A stretch of 64,000 bases of DNA from Gemmataceae bacterium (GTDB taxonomy: Bacteria > Planctomycetota > Planctomycetia > Gemmatales > Gemmataceae), in the NCBI GenBank assembly GCA_009691845.1, contig SIAJ01000014.1, forward strand, positions 1-64,000. The letters are read 5' to 3'. How positions within the stretch are numbered: the stretch's first letter is position 1; every line of letters begins with the position of its first letter. This document shows positions 17,478 to 25,911 of this stretch, piece after piece. Position numbers and translations under genes: made by a program. The notes under the pieces are model-generated. The model ran no database searches, was not told the DNA's origin, and saw only the letters and a list, made by a program, of their open reading frames with translations.

Positions 17478-18836
17478 ATGCCTCATCGAACAGCTTGGCT
17501 GCTGCTAAGTCTTCTTTTTGTGGCCGCTCATTCCTCGGGTGCGGAAAGCAAGCCCAACGTCCTCTTCCTCTTCGCCGACGACATGCGGGCGGATGCGATT
17601 GGGGCTTTGGGCCATCCCGTCGTCAAGACACCGACCCTCGATTCTCTCGTTCAACGCGGGTTCACATTTCAGAACGCCTATTGCTTCGGCAGCCACTCGC
17701 CAGCCGTGTGTAGTCCAAGCCGGAACATGCTGTTGAGCGGCCGAACTTATTTCCGCTTCAAGGGACTGGCAACCGCCGACCAGCCGAATTTCGCCGGCTC
17801 GTTCAAGGCGGCCGGTTACGAGACTTACCATCATGGCAAACGAGGCAACACGGCCATCGCGCTTCAGAAAGTCTTCGATCACGACAAGTATCTGGAGGAC
17901 GACCAGGCTGAACGTCGTTCTGGTGAGACTGGCAAAGAGATCGTCGACCCCGCGATCGAGTTCCTGAAGGCGCGCAAGACGGATAAGCCGTTCTGCATGT
18001 ATCTCGCTTTCGCTAACCCACACGATCCGCGTGGTGCGTCCGAAAAACACCTCAAGCTGTACGACCGCAAATCGATTCCGTTGCCGAAGAACTTCAAGCC
18101 TTATCATCCGTTCAACAACGGCGAATTGCTCGTCCGCGACGAGCAACTTGCCCCCTGGCCACGCACCGAGAACGCGGTTCGCAGACATCTCCACGAATAC
18201 TACGCCGCCATCTCGGGCCTGGACGAGCAAATGGGGCGACTGCTCGTCGCCTTGAAGGAACTCAAACTCGACCAGAACACCCTCGTCATCTTCTCGGCCG
18301 ATCATGGCCTGGCGATCGGCAGCCACGGCTTGTTCGGCAAACAAAGCCTGTACGAGCACAGCATGAAAGCCCCGTTGATCGTTGCGGGTCCCGGCGTGCC
18401 AAAAGGAAACACCCAGGCCTTCGCGTATCTGCACGACATTTTCCCGACTGCGTGCGACCTGTCTGGCATCGAGATTCCCAAAGGCCTCGACGGGGTTAGT
18501 CAGAAAGCGGTCATCAATGGCGAGAACAAGCAGAAGCGAGACATAATCTTCACTGCGTATCGAGACGTCCAGCGCTCCGTTCGCGAAGGCGATTGGAAGC
18601 TGATCCTGTACCCGAAGATCAACAAGGTCCAGCTTTTCAACCTGAAGGACGATCCAGACGAATTGACCGACCTTTCCGACGACCCAAAACATGGTGAAAA
18701 GCGGCATGCCTTGTTCGATCGCCTGAAAACACAGAAGGCGCTCTACGCGGACAATTCTCCGCTGGTTGCTGAGAAGCCCGAGAAGGCCGAGGTTGATGAG
18801 AAGTTCTTCAAAGTCCCTCCCGTGAAAAAGAAGTGA
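17478..18836 (+). CDS. Secreted sulfatase
   Basis: The 452-residue protein has a signal peptide (to about GAES) and the N-terminal metal-binding NVLFLFADDMRADA. The formylglycine site is C78-S-P-S-R82, the cysteine type that needs the formylglycine-generating enzyme. FSADHGLAIGSHG near residue 273 supplies further metal ligands. It most resembles iduronate-2-sulfatase-like planctomycete sulfatases. It probably removes sulfate from polysaccharides in the periplasm or outside. AGGAG precedes the ATG. The next gene, a CBM9-like protein, is 46 bases away and may be co-transcribed. Confidence 0.93.
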   Translation: MPHRTAWLLLSLLFVAAHSSGAESKPNVLFLFADDMRADAIGALGHPVVKTPTLDSLVQRGFTFQNAYCFGSHSPAVCSPSRNMLLSGRTYFRFKGLATADQPNFAGSFKAAGYETYHHGKRGNTAIALQKVFDHDKYLEDDQAERRSGETGKEIVDPAIEFLKARKTDKPFCMYLAFANPHDPRGASEKHLKLYDRKSIPLPKNFKPYHPFNNGELLVRDEQLAPWPRTENAVRRHLHEYYAAISGLDEQMGRLLVALKELKLDQNTLVIFSADHGLAIGSHGLFGKQSLYEHSMKAPLIVAGPGVPKGNTQAFAYLHDIFPTACDLSGIEIPKGLDGVSQKAVINGENKQKRDIIFTAYRDVQRSVREGDWKLILYPKINKVQLFNLKDDPDELTDLSDDPKHGEKRHALFDRLKTQKALYADNSPLVAEKPEKAEVDEKFFKVPPVKKK

Positions 18837-18882
18837 TGTCGAAGCCTTATATCCGTTGACAGTTTTCGAAGGACCATTGCCG

Positions 18883-19542
18883 ATGCCGCTGTTGCCGAAT
18901 CGCTTTTTGGTGCGTCTCAAGTACGCGTGCCCGTATGTGAAGAACATGCCCATCGACGATGACGAATCCATCGTCGACTTGCCGGACGCCACACGCATCG
19001 ATCCTTTCGCGGACATGGATGGTGCTCCCCACTTTGCCGATGTTCGGCTCGGCTGGAACGAGACCGGCATCGGTCTGTCCGTCACCGTCAAGGGCAAGGA
19101 CAATTTCCCCATCGGCGATGTCGCACGCCCCCGACAATCCGATGGCATCACTCTCTGGATCGACACCCGTGGCGACCGCACGGGCCATCGGGGCACTCGA
19201 ACATGCCACCAGTTTCACTTTCTCGCAGCAGGTGGCGGGCCGAGCAAGGATGAGCCCGCGTTCGTGCAATCGAAAATCCACCGGGCGTTGGGAGATGCCC
19301 CATTGGTATCCGAGTCTGACGTGCCATTCCGATATGAGAAAACCAAGGCGGGCTATCGAATTGAAGCCTTCCTCAGTGCGAATGTGTTGACCGGCTTCGA
19401 TCCCGAGCAGTACCCGAAGCTCGGCATGTTCTACGCGGTCCGCGATTTTGAGAAGGGGGAGCAAACTCCAGGAGCGGATAGCGATTTTCCGTTCGCGGAA
19501 GATCCATCCTTGTGGGCAACTTTGGAATTGCTTCAGAAATGA
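18883..19542 (+). CDS. CBM9-like/DOMON-type carbohydrate-binding protein
   Basis: The 219-residue protein has no signal peptide. It shows a beta-sandwich pattern typical of family 9-like binding domains: PHFADVRLGWNETGIGLSVTV near residue 45, SDGITLWIDTRGDR near 85, HQFHFLAAG near 105, FRYEKTKAGYRIEAFL near 150, and a closing PSLWATLELLQK. It starts at ATG 18883; an in-frame TTG nine codons upstream is less likely. It follows the sulfatase gene closely, which fits a role in polysaccharide handling. Ligand and location are unknown. Confidence 0.7.
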   Translation: MPLLPNRFLVRLKYACPYVKNMPIDDDESIVDLPDATRIDPFADMDGAPHFADVRLGWNETGIGLSVTVKGKDNFPIGDVARPRQSDGITLWIDTRGDRTGHRGTRTCHQFHFLAAGGGPSKDEPAFVQSKIHRALGDAPLVSESDVPFRYEKTKAGYRIEAFLSANVLTGFDPEQYPKLGMFYAVRDFEKGEQTPGADSDFPFAEDPSLWATLELLQK

Positions 19543-19559
19543 TCCAGCGACAGGTCGAC

Positions 19560-19614
19560 GAGCCGCGACCGTGAGGAAGCGACCCAGCGAATTCGTGCCT
19601 TACAGTCGCGGCTC
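19560..19614. terminator. Inverted repeat between convergent genes
   Basis: GAGCCGCGACCGT (19560-19572) pairs with ACAGTCGCGGCTC (19602-19614) with one mismatch and a 29-base loop. It fills the gap between the CBM9-like gene and the oppositely directed desaturase gene. Confidence 0.45.
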
Positions 19615-19643
19615 CGATGGAAAATCGACTTTTGTCCGAGACG

Positions 19644-20618
19644 TCAACTCTGGGATTTCTTCTCTTTCAAGGGCGTACGCATTTCCTGACGGCTGATGCC
19701 GAGAGATGTCAGGATCGGCAAATAGACTTCCCGATAATAGATGTCGGGGCTAAACAGATCGAGTTCGCGGATTGCTGCCAATCGAGTTTGGCTCTCATCC
19801 AACAGGTCGTTGATGGCCGGCATGTTAAAGTCGTGCATCACCCGTTTGAGTTGGTCAATCACAGCAGTGCGATCGTATTCCAGGTAAATCCGAAGGCAAT
19901 CGCGAAAGAAGCGATGATGTGCCTTCTCGTCGACGGCCAAATAGTTCAAGAGCTTTTCGAGAGCGGGGTCGCTGCCGAGTTCGCCGACGCGGCTGCGTAA
20001 ATTGCGATAATTCAGAAACGTCGCTTCTTCCTGAACCATCGAGTACACCAACATCGCCAGATGGTCGTCATGCGGCAGATTCCACTCACGGGCGAAGACC
20101 TTGCCCTCCATGTCGGCCATGTATTCTTCGGATCGACTTCCGGACTTGAGCAACCACTCATTCAAGGCCATCGAGTGCTTGGCTTCCTCGTAGCCCCAGT
20201 TCGCATAAAACCACGTGCGTGATTTGCTGTGACGAACCTTCGGCAGGATCTTCGAAGAGTAGTCCGGGAGAAACAGTTCGACGGCACAGAACGTTTCAAC
20301 GATATCGGCCACGACCGGTTTCAGGCCCGGGTTGCATTCAGCCCAGGGAATATCGTCGACCAGGTTCCAGCGCCGCTTCTTCTCTGCGAGGTCGAAGAAA
20401 TCGCGAAAAAGCTTCCACATAGCCCGTTCGTGTTCCGGCGGAAGCGTGATCGCGGGTGAGTCCATGGGCCCAGTTTGTGAACGAGGGAACGGGATAATCC
20501 AGGCGGGAGAGTCGTCCTGCTTGGCCTGCTCCGGTTGGTAGAGGGATACGGAATCGGTCCGTTGAAGCGAGAAATTCGCTTGTTCTCGATTGTATTCCGT
20601 CGGCCGTGGCATGGTCAT
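19644..20618 (-). CDS. Acyl-ACP desaturase (diiron, soluble type)
   Basis: The 324-residue protein has the ferritin-like diiron ligands of stearoyl-ACP-type desaturases: Glu114 in AVELFLPDY, EEAKH at 144-148, the Q-EE pair at 196-198 and DEKAHH at 230-235. Between them lie helices such as TWFYANWGYEE. It would introduce a double bond into an acyl chain bound to acyl carrier protein. A strong GGGGGAG lies just before the ATG at 20618. The start is 20 bases after the stop of the DUF11 lipoprotein gene, so the two form one operon. Its N-terminal 55 residues are low in conserved features. Confidence 0.88.
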   Translation of the reverse strand: MTMPRPTEYNREQANFSLQRTDSVSLYQPEQAKQDDSPAWIIPFPRSQTGPMDSPAITLPPEHERAMWKLFRDFFDLAEKKRRWNLVDDIPWAECNPGLKPVVADIVETFCAVELFLPDYSSKILPKVRHSKSRTWFYANWGYEEAKHSMALNEWLLKSGSRSEEYMADMEGKVFAREWNLPHDDHLAMLVYSMVQEEATFLNYRNLRSRVGELGSDPALEKLLNYLAVDEKAHHRFFRDCLRIYLEYDRTAVIDQLKRVMHDFNMPAINDLLDESQTRLAAIRELDLFSPDIYYREVYLPILTSLGISRQEMRTPLKEKKSQS

Positions 20619-20638
20619 GTTGGTTCTCCCCCTACAGA

Positions 20639-22972
20639 TCAGAAATCGCCGCCACCAGTTCGAGTCGGACCGCCGAGCACACGCGTGGGTTCCTCCGCAC
20701 GGATCGGTTGCTTGAGCGCCGGGCTCTTCGCCTCGGCACGGAATCTTGCCTCGCCTGGAACTAGCCCTTCCACCTCGATGACAAACGTCGCTTCCGCATT
20801 CGGAGCCAGCGTCGCCAGCATCGGGAATGTCACCTTCTGGCCTTCGATCTTCCCCTGCGCGCCTGGCCCAGTAGCACGGACCGGCCGCATCAGTCCCGGA
20901 ACTTCCGCGCCCACTTCGATCTTGGTCGCGGCCATCGTTCCCGCGTTCTTCACGCGAATCGTGTACGTCGTTCGCTGGCCGATGCCGACCGGATCGTTCG
21001 AATCGGTCAACGACATCTGCAAGGCAGGCACGCCGACGATTTCAATCGAGGTCGTCGCTGGCCTGCCAAGCGTTGTCGGCTTGATCAGCGATACCGATGG
21101 CGTGCCGGAGACGTTGGCCGACAGCGTCGCTTTCGCCGCGGCCTTCTCGCAACGCACCGTGATCGCGATTGTTCGCTCTTGCCGGCCTGGCGCGGAACCG
21201 AGATCCCAGACGACCTGCTGGCCAATTCCCTTGCCGCCATCCGTTGCTTTCACGAAGCGGACTTCAGGCGGAAGCGTGGCCTTCACGACGAGTTTCTCGA
21301 CAGGCACTTCGCCCGTGTTGCGGATGACGAGTTGCCAGATCACTTCCTCGCCGATGAATCCTCGTGGTGGCCCGACTGCCGTCACGCCCAAGGCGGCTTC
21401 CTGAATGTCAATCGTCGCGGTCTGCGGCACGGCTTCGAGGTTGTCCTTCCCAGCCGCACCGGCTTCGATTGTCAGCTTGCCACTCTTCTTCGCCGAGAGC
21501 GGCAACGGCAGTGTCCGCGATTGTCCTACTGCCAGCGAGGGAATCGTTTCGTCGAAGGTCTTGGCCTTCGATGCCGTTTCGAGGCCGTCATCGAATCGAG
21601 CCTGGACGCGAACCCTCTCCACAGTCGTTTGGCCTTCGTTCGTAATCCGGATCTGGAAAGGCAATGCCTCGCCAACCGTGCCCGACTTCGGCCCTTCGAG
21701 TTGCAAGGTTAGCTTGGACTCCATCACCCTCACGGAAGTCGAACCACGCCCGGAGACGCCGTCCTTCGTGCGTACCTCAGCCGAAAGTGTTGCCGAGCCG
21801 ATCCTTGCCGGACGATAGATGGCCTGGACCGGCTTGTTCTTCGTGGCCGCGGCAATCGTCCAGATGAGCGTGTCGCCGTCCACTACGGCACGTGGCTCGG
21901 TGCGGATCAGGTCCATCCCTTCGGGCACTCGGGCCGTCAGTGTGATATCGCTGGTACCGACCTTGCCCACGTCGTTCAGTTCGTAGCGGACCATCGCCTC
22001 TTGATTCAAGGCAAGCGTTCGCGGTGCCGAGACTTTCACGCCGATCTCGGTTTCCTGCCAGGTCACGGTCGTTTCGCCCTTGGACACGACGGTGAACTTG
22101 GTCGGGTCATCCGGGTTCGGCTTCACGATCTCAATGTCGACGCGAGTTTTTCCCGCCGATGGCAACGGCTGTGTGATCGTCACGCGAGCAAAGCCTTCTT
22201 CATTCACGGTCGTCGTGGCCTCGGTCACATCATCAACCGGACCACCGCGAGCCGTGAGAGCCGCGGCCGGCCCGTCGGCAATCTTGTAGCGGACGCGATA
22301 GCCTTCCGCCAAGCCGCCGGCCTTCTGTACTCGCGTGGTCAGGGACAGCTCGCCGCCTGCACGGGCCGTGACTGGGGCCGGGAATATCAGGCCCGCCTCG
22401 GTCCACTGGATGCGTGAATAGGCTCGATTCCGGCTCCAGTCGGCAACGGCAGGTGCGTAGGCCGTGACGACGGTTTCGCCTTCAATGGCTCCGGAGACGA
22501 CGCACCAGGTTTGCCCTGGGCCAATCGTGAATTCGTCGCCCCCCTTGTTCAGGCTATGTTCGAAATAGTCGGTCTGGCTGTAGGCGAACTTGTTGTCGAC
22601 CTTCATGCCGCGACCTTGCGTAAAGCCGCTCTCGTCCACTTCGATGATGCTGCCGACGCCTTCGACCATCCACTCGACGCGACGGGCCCGACGCGGCACG
22701 CCCTGGCGATCGTAGACGGTGGCAATGAAGACTTGCGTTCCACGAACCGGCGCGGTGCAGACGCCCGGCCGCATTTCGATGCGATAGGCATTCGGGTCGA
22801 AGTCCGCGAAGTAACCCGGCCCAATTGGCTTCGAGTGGGTGCGAAGTTCGGCCCCGCCAGTCAATAGGTATGGCAAGTAGCTGGGCCCCCCCGACAGGCA
22901 GCCGGACACGAACGCGCAGGCCCCCACTACGAGGAGGGAGAAGACGATTCGAGTTGCGACTTTCTTGAACAC
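20639..22972 (-). CDS. Lipoprotein with repeated DUF11-type beta-sandwich domains
   Basis: The best start is GTG at 22972 (GGAGGTG seven bases upstream). It gives a 777-residue protein with a lipoprotein signal ending FVSGC. After an N-terminal region (YFADFDPNAYRIEMRPGV) come at least four DUF11/COG1361-like repeats. Examples are IGVKVSAPRTLALNQEAMVRY, LEGPKSGTVGEALPFQIRI, AVGPPRGFIGEEVIWQLVI and SLTDSNDPVGIGQRTTYTI (each cut to 19-20 residues or fewer where longer). Such domains are found in cell-surface proteins. It is anchored to a membrane, probably facing the periplasm or outside. It is co-transcribed with the acyl-ACP desaturase. Confidence 0.85.
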   Translation of the reverse strand: MFKKVATRIVFSLLVVGACAFVSGCLSGGPSYLPYLLTGGAELRTHSKPIGPGYFADFDPNAYRIEMRPGVCTAPVRGTQVFIATVYDRQGVPRRARRVEWMVEGVGSIIEVDESGFTQGRGMKVDNKFAYSQTDYFEHSLNKGGDEFTIGPGQTWCVVSGAIEGETVVTAYAPAVADWSRNRAYSRIQWTEAGLIFPAPVTARAGGELSLTTRVQKAGGLAEGYRVRYKIADGPAAALTARGGPVDDVTEATTTVNEEGFARVTITQPLPSAGKTRVDIEIVKPNPDDPTKFTVVSKGETTVTWQETEIGVKVSAPRTLALNQEAMVRYELNDVGKVGTSDITLTARVPEGMDLIRTEPRAVVDGDTLIWTIAAATKNKPVQAIYRPARIGSATLSAEVRTKDGVSGRGSTSVRVMESKLTLQLEGPKSGTVGEALPFQIRITNEGQTTVERVRVQARFDDGLETASKAKTFDETIPSLAVGQSRTLPLPLSAKKSGKLTIEAGAAGKDNLEAVPQTATIDIQEAALGVTAVGPPRGFIGEEVIWQLVIRNTGEVPVEKLVVKATLPPEVRFVKATDGGKGIGQQVVWDLGSAPGRQERTIAITVRCEKAAAKATLSANVSGTPSVSLIKPTTLGRPATTSIEIVGVPALQMSLTDSNDPVGIGQRTTYTIRVKNAGTMAATKIEVGAEVPGLMRPVRATGPGAQGKIEGQKVTFPMLATLAPNAEATFVIEVEGLVPGEARFRAEAKSPALKQPIRAEEPTRVLGGPTRTGGGDF

Positions 22973-23400
22973 CGGAAGCACCTCCGGGCGCGGGGGGTTC
23001 CGCGCGACTAGCGGGCTATAAGCCAAGCCGGGGAAACAGGCAAGGCGAGTTGTGAGTGCGGCGACCGCCGTTTTGGCAGGCAGGCGACCCATTTCGGGAC
23101 ATTTTGGGACACGCCTCTCGGCGGTCGCCCAAAGGATGCCTTTTTTGGGTTGCAAAGTGTTGCATCCTGTTCCACCCCCGCTCGAATGTCCACGGGCACC
23201 AACTTCTACCTAGACCTGTATTTTGGAGGGGTCGAAGGTAAACTCGACTTTGGGAATTTTTGGGTTTTTTTCGGGATGTCAGCCAAAAAGCCGAGAGCGT
23301 GGGATTGGCCGCGGTGTGGCACGACATTCCGCGTGATTGTCGCCTTTCGCGCTGCGAAAGGCCTGCTCTCACGGATGAGCTTGTGCAACAATCAAGAAGT
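22973..23400. other. Gene-free stretch with a structured leader for the lipoprotein operon
   Basis: No convincing gene is seen. GGCGACCGCCG at 23060-23070 is repeated inverted at 23119-23129, about 90 bases upstream of the minus-strand GTG start, so it could fold in the 5' leader. The part from 23220 to 23280 is rich in runs of T and G. A small hairpin CCTTTCGC/GCGAAAGG lies at 23343-23362. Confidence 0.4.
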
Positions 23401-23480
23401 GTGGCGGTAGGCCTCCAGGCCTGCCGGAAAGGTCACTGGCACGTGCCACTAAATGATTTGGAACTGTCGGGAGGCCTGTA
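23401..23480 (+). repeat. 80-base repeat, left copy flanking the tyrosine-catabolism genes
   Basis: It begins GTGGCGGTAGGCCTCCAGG and holds AAATGATTTGGAAC near its end. It aligns without gaps to the inverted copy at 25625-25704. By hand count 53 of the first 64 bases match. Confidence 0.8.
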
Positions 23481-23553
23481 GCCGAAAAGATTCTTTTACA
23501 ACCGCGAAGCGTCGTGACACAATCGGTCACCAGCTTTCCGTGTGACGGTTTTT

Positions 23554-23576
23554 GTCGGCACACAGAGAGTGCCGAC
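23554..23576. repeat. Hairpin of the GTGTGC family upstream of the FAH-family gene
   Basis: GTCGGCAC (23554-23561) pairs with GTGCCGAC (23569-23576) and is followed by TACT, as in the other copies. The loop region (ACAGAGA) is diverged. It ends 19 bases before the ATG at 23596. Confidence 0.7.
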
Positions 23577-23595
23577 TACTTTGGCGAGAGTTGCA

Positions 23596-24336
23596 ATGCC
23601 TGCTCCATTCACGGCCGCTTCCCTCCGCGACTTCTACGCGTTCGAACAACATGTGAAAACATGTCGGGCCCATCGCGGGCTGGAGATGGTGCCGCAATGG
23701 TATCAAGTGCCCGTCTTCTACTTCTCGAATCCCGTTTGCATCATCGGCGACAACGACCCCGTTCACGCTCCGCAAGGAAGTGCCGCTCTGGACTACGAAC
23801 TTGAATTAGCCTGCGTGATCGGCCAACGGGCCCGCGATCTGCCGGCGGACGATTCGTCGCTTGAGTGCCTGGCCGGCTTCACGATCATGAACGACTGGAG
23901 CGCCCGCGACCTACAACGAGCCGAGATGGCCGTCGGCCTGGGGCCAAGCAAGAGCAAGGATTTCGCGACCTCGCTTGGCCCACGTTTGGTTCCGTTCGCG
24001 GATCTGCGGGACTGCTATCGCGACGGCCGGCTGCACCTGGATATGACGGCCACGGTCAACGGAAACGTCTACTCGCGGGGTAAGGCCGGCAGCATGTATT
24101 GGACCTGGCCGCAGTTGTTGGCCCATGCCAGCCGCGACACCGAACTTCAACCAGGCGATGTTTTGGGTTCCGGAACCGTGGGCACAGGGTGTATCCTGGA
24201 ATTAACGCCCGAAGCCGTTGGCGGCTGGTTGAAACCGGGAGACATCGTGGAATTGACCATCGAACGATTGGGGACGCTGAGAAATCCTATAGTCGCTCGG
24301 CACGATCTGTCATCAATGTCCGAGCCGCGCACGTAG
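23596..24336 (+). CDS. Fumarylacetoacetate hydrolase family protein
   Basis: The 246-residue product (ATG 23596, GAGAG upstream) carries the FAH-family catalytic fold. YELELACVIG near residue 73 and FTIMNDWSARDLQRAE near 95 supply metal-binding acidic residues. SKSKDFATSLGP near 116, TVNGNVYSRGKAGSMYWTW near 155 and GDVLGSGTVGTGC near 188 follow. The family cleaves C-C bonds of diketo acids. Its neighbour is homogentisate dioxygenase, so it probably acts in tyrosine/phenylalanine breakdown on maleyl- or fumarylacetoacetate. It is shorter than classic fumarylacetoacetase. Its last codons (MSEPRT) lie inside a short repeat also seen at 61147-61190. Confidence 0.87.
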   Translation: MPAPFTAASLRDFYAFEQHVKTCRAHRGLEMVPQWYQVPVFYFSNPVCIIGDNDPVHAPQGSAALDYELELACVIGQRARDLPADDSSLECLAGFTIMNDWSARDLQRAEMAVGLGPSKSKDFATSLGPRLVPFADLRDCYRDGRLHLDMTATVNGNVYSRGKAGSMYWTWPQLLAHASRDTELQPGDVLGSGTVGTGCILELTPEAVGGWLKPGDIVELTIERLGTLRNPIVARHDLSSMSEPRT

Positions 24337-24403
24337 CGAAGCGGAGTAAGCGGGCGGCGGCCGTCCAACTCATTGGGATCTATTGATATTTTGAGGCCAA
24401 ACT

Positions 24404-25573
24404 ATGCCATACTACCAACGTCTCGGCTCGATTCCTCCCAAGCGACACACCGCCCATCGCGTGAGTCCGGGATACAAGGGCGAAGGCCTGTACTACGAGG
24501 AAGTCGTCACCACGCAGGGCTTCAGCCGGGCCTACAGCATCGTCTATCACCTCAAGCCCCCCACGCGGGTGAAATCCGTCGAGCCTGCCGGACGCATCAA
24601 GGTCGAAACGGTTGCCGACCTTCCACTCCGGCACGTCCATACGAAAAGCGGGGCCATGCCGGCAAAAGGCGACCCGGTAACGGGACGTGTGCCTTTGTTC
24701 GCCAATGCCGACGTTGTGATGTCCCGTTGTCGGCCAAGCGAGCCACAGGCCGAACTGTTCCGCAACGTCTCGGCCGACGAGATCGTCTTCGTTCATCGCG
24801 GCAGCGGCCGCTTGATCACGATGTTCGGCATCGTTCCCATTCGGCCCTTCGACTACGTCGTCATTCCGCGCACCACGACCTATCAGCTCGAGTTCGACGC
24901 GGGGAGCAAGCCCGATCTGCTCGTGATCGAGGCGGTCGGCAATCTCGGTTTCCCCCCGCGTTATCTGAACCCCGATGGCCAGTTCCGCATGGGCGCACCA
25001 TTCGCGGAGCGCGACTTGCTCGGGCCACGCGAAACGAATGTGATCGATCGCGAACACGACACGCCGATTCTGATCAAGGATGGCGAACGGCTCACGCGTT
25101 ACGTGATGGCAAATCATCCGTTCGACGTCGTCGGCTGGGATGGCATGGTCTATCCGTTCACGTTCAACGCGGACGATTTCGAGCCGATCACGGGCACGGT
25201 CCATCAACCGCCGCCGATTCATCAGACGTTTGAAACCAATGGCTTCGTCGTCTGCACGTTCGCACCGCGAATGCTCGACACGCACCCGGACGCGATCAAG
25301 GTGCCCTACGCGCACTCGAACGTCGAATCGGATGAAGTGCTGTACTACGTCCGCGGAAAGTTCGGCAGCCGACGCGGCGTGGAGGAAGGATCGTTCACGC
25401 TGCATCCAAGAGGCATCCCGCACGGCCCGCACCCGGGTACGATTGTCGCCAGCCGCGAGATGACACGCACCGACGAACTGGCGGTGATGGTCGATACGTT
25501 CCGGCCGCTTGGCGTGACGCGGCAAGCGGTTGAGATGGACGATCCGAGTTATCCGCGTTCGTGGTTGGATTAA
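24404..25573 (+). CDS. hmgA: Homogentisate 1,2-dioxygenase
   Basis: The 389-residue cupin-fold protein has a tyrosine-catabolism ring-cleavage signature. It opens MPYYQRLGSIPPKRH. The iron-binding region near residues 304-340 is HSNVESDEVLYYVRG with LHPRGIPHGPHPG. RHVHTKSGAMPAKGDPV and FVHRGSGRLIT lie earlier. It opens the ring of homogentisate to maleylacetoacetate. GAGG lies eight bases before the ATG. It starts 67 bases after the FAH-family gene; together they cover two steps of the pathway. No maleylacetoacetate isomerase or 4-hydroxyphenylpyruvate dioxygenase is present in the window. Confidence 0.9.
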   Translation: MPYYQRLGSIPPKRHTAHRVSPGYKGEGLYYEEVVTTQGFSRAYSIVYHLKPPTRVKSVEPAGRIKVETVADLPLRHVHTKSGAMPAKGDPVTGRVPLFANADVVMSRCRPSEPQAELFRNVSADEIVFVHRGSGRLITMFGIVPIRPFDYVVIPRTTTYQLEFDAGSKPDLLVIEAVGNLGFPPRYLNPDGQFRMGAPFAERDLLGPRETNVIDREHDTPILIKDGERLTRYVMANHPFDVVGWDGMVYPFTFNADDFEPITGTVHQPPPIHQTFETNGFVVCTFAPRMLDTHPDAIKVPYAHSNVESDEVLYYVRGKFGSRRGVEEGSFTLHPRGIPHGPHPGTIVASREMTRTDELAVMVDTFRPLGVTRQAVEMDDPSYPRSWLD

Positions 25574-25624
25574 TTCGGTGATTGTGGACGTTCGCTTCCA
25601 GGTTGCGGACGAACCTATGTGGGA

Positions 25625-25704
25625 ATGGGCCTCCAGGCCTGTTCCAAATGATTTCGTGGCACTTGCCGGCGATCCTATCGGCACGCCTGGAGACCTACCG
25701 CCAC
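25625..25704 (-). repeat. 80-base repeat, right copy, inverted relative to 23401-23480
   Basis: Read on the minus strand it begins GTGGCGGTAGGTCTCCAGG and contains GAAATCATTTGGAAC, aligning to the left copy without gaps. It lies in the 338-base gap between homogentisate dioxygenase and the DUF4838 gene. The remainder of that gap (25705-25911) shows only a small GTTCGC-GGA-GCGAAC hairpin near 25795 and no gene. Confidence 0.8.
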
Positions 25705-25911
25705 ATTTAAGGATTAATGCACATTCGGTCCGCGGACGTGAGGGCACACGAGACCTCGAGAAGTAGCGTATCAGAGCAGAGGTCGACCCTCACGTTCGCG
25801 GAGCGAACGCCCACGCGCTGCAACACCTCTGCCCCTCGCCAAAACCGTGCGAGGGAGTAAGAATCCTTCGCAGTCGAACTACCGTCGCTCCACCAGCGCA
25901 AGGAATCCCTC

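Noticed and set aside
23300-23330. Sigma-54 promoter (TGGCAC-N5-TTGC) near 23316
   Set aside because: TGGCAC is present but the -12 element reads TCCGC, and it does not lead to a well-placed gene start.
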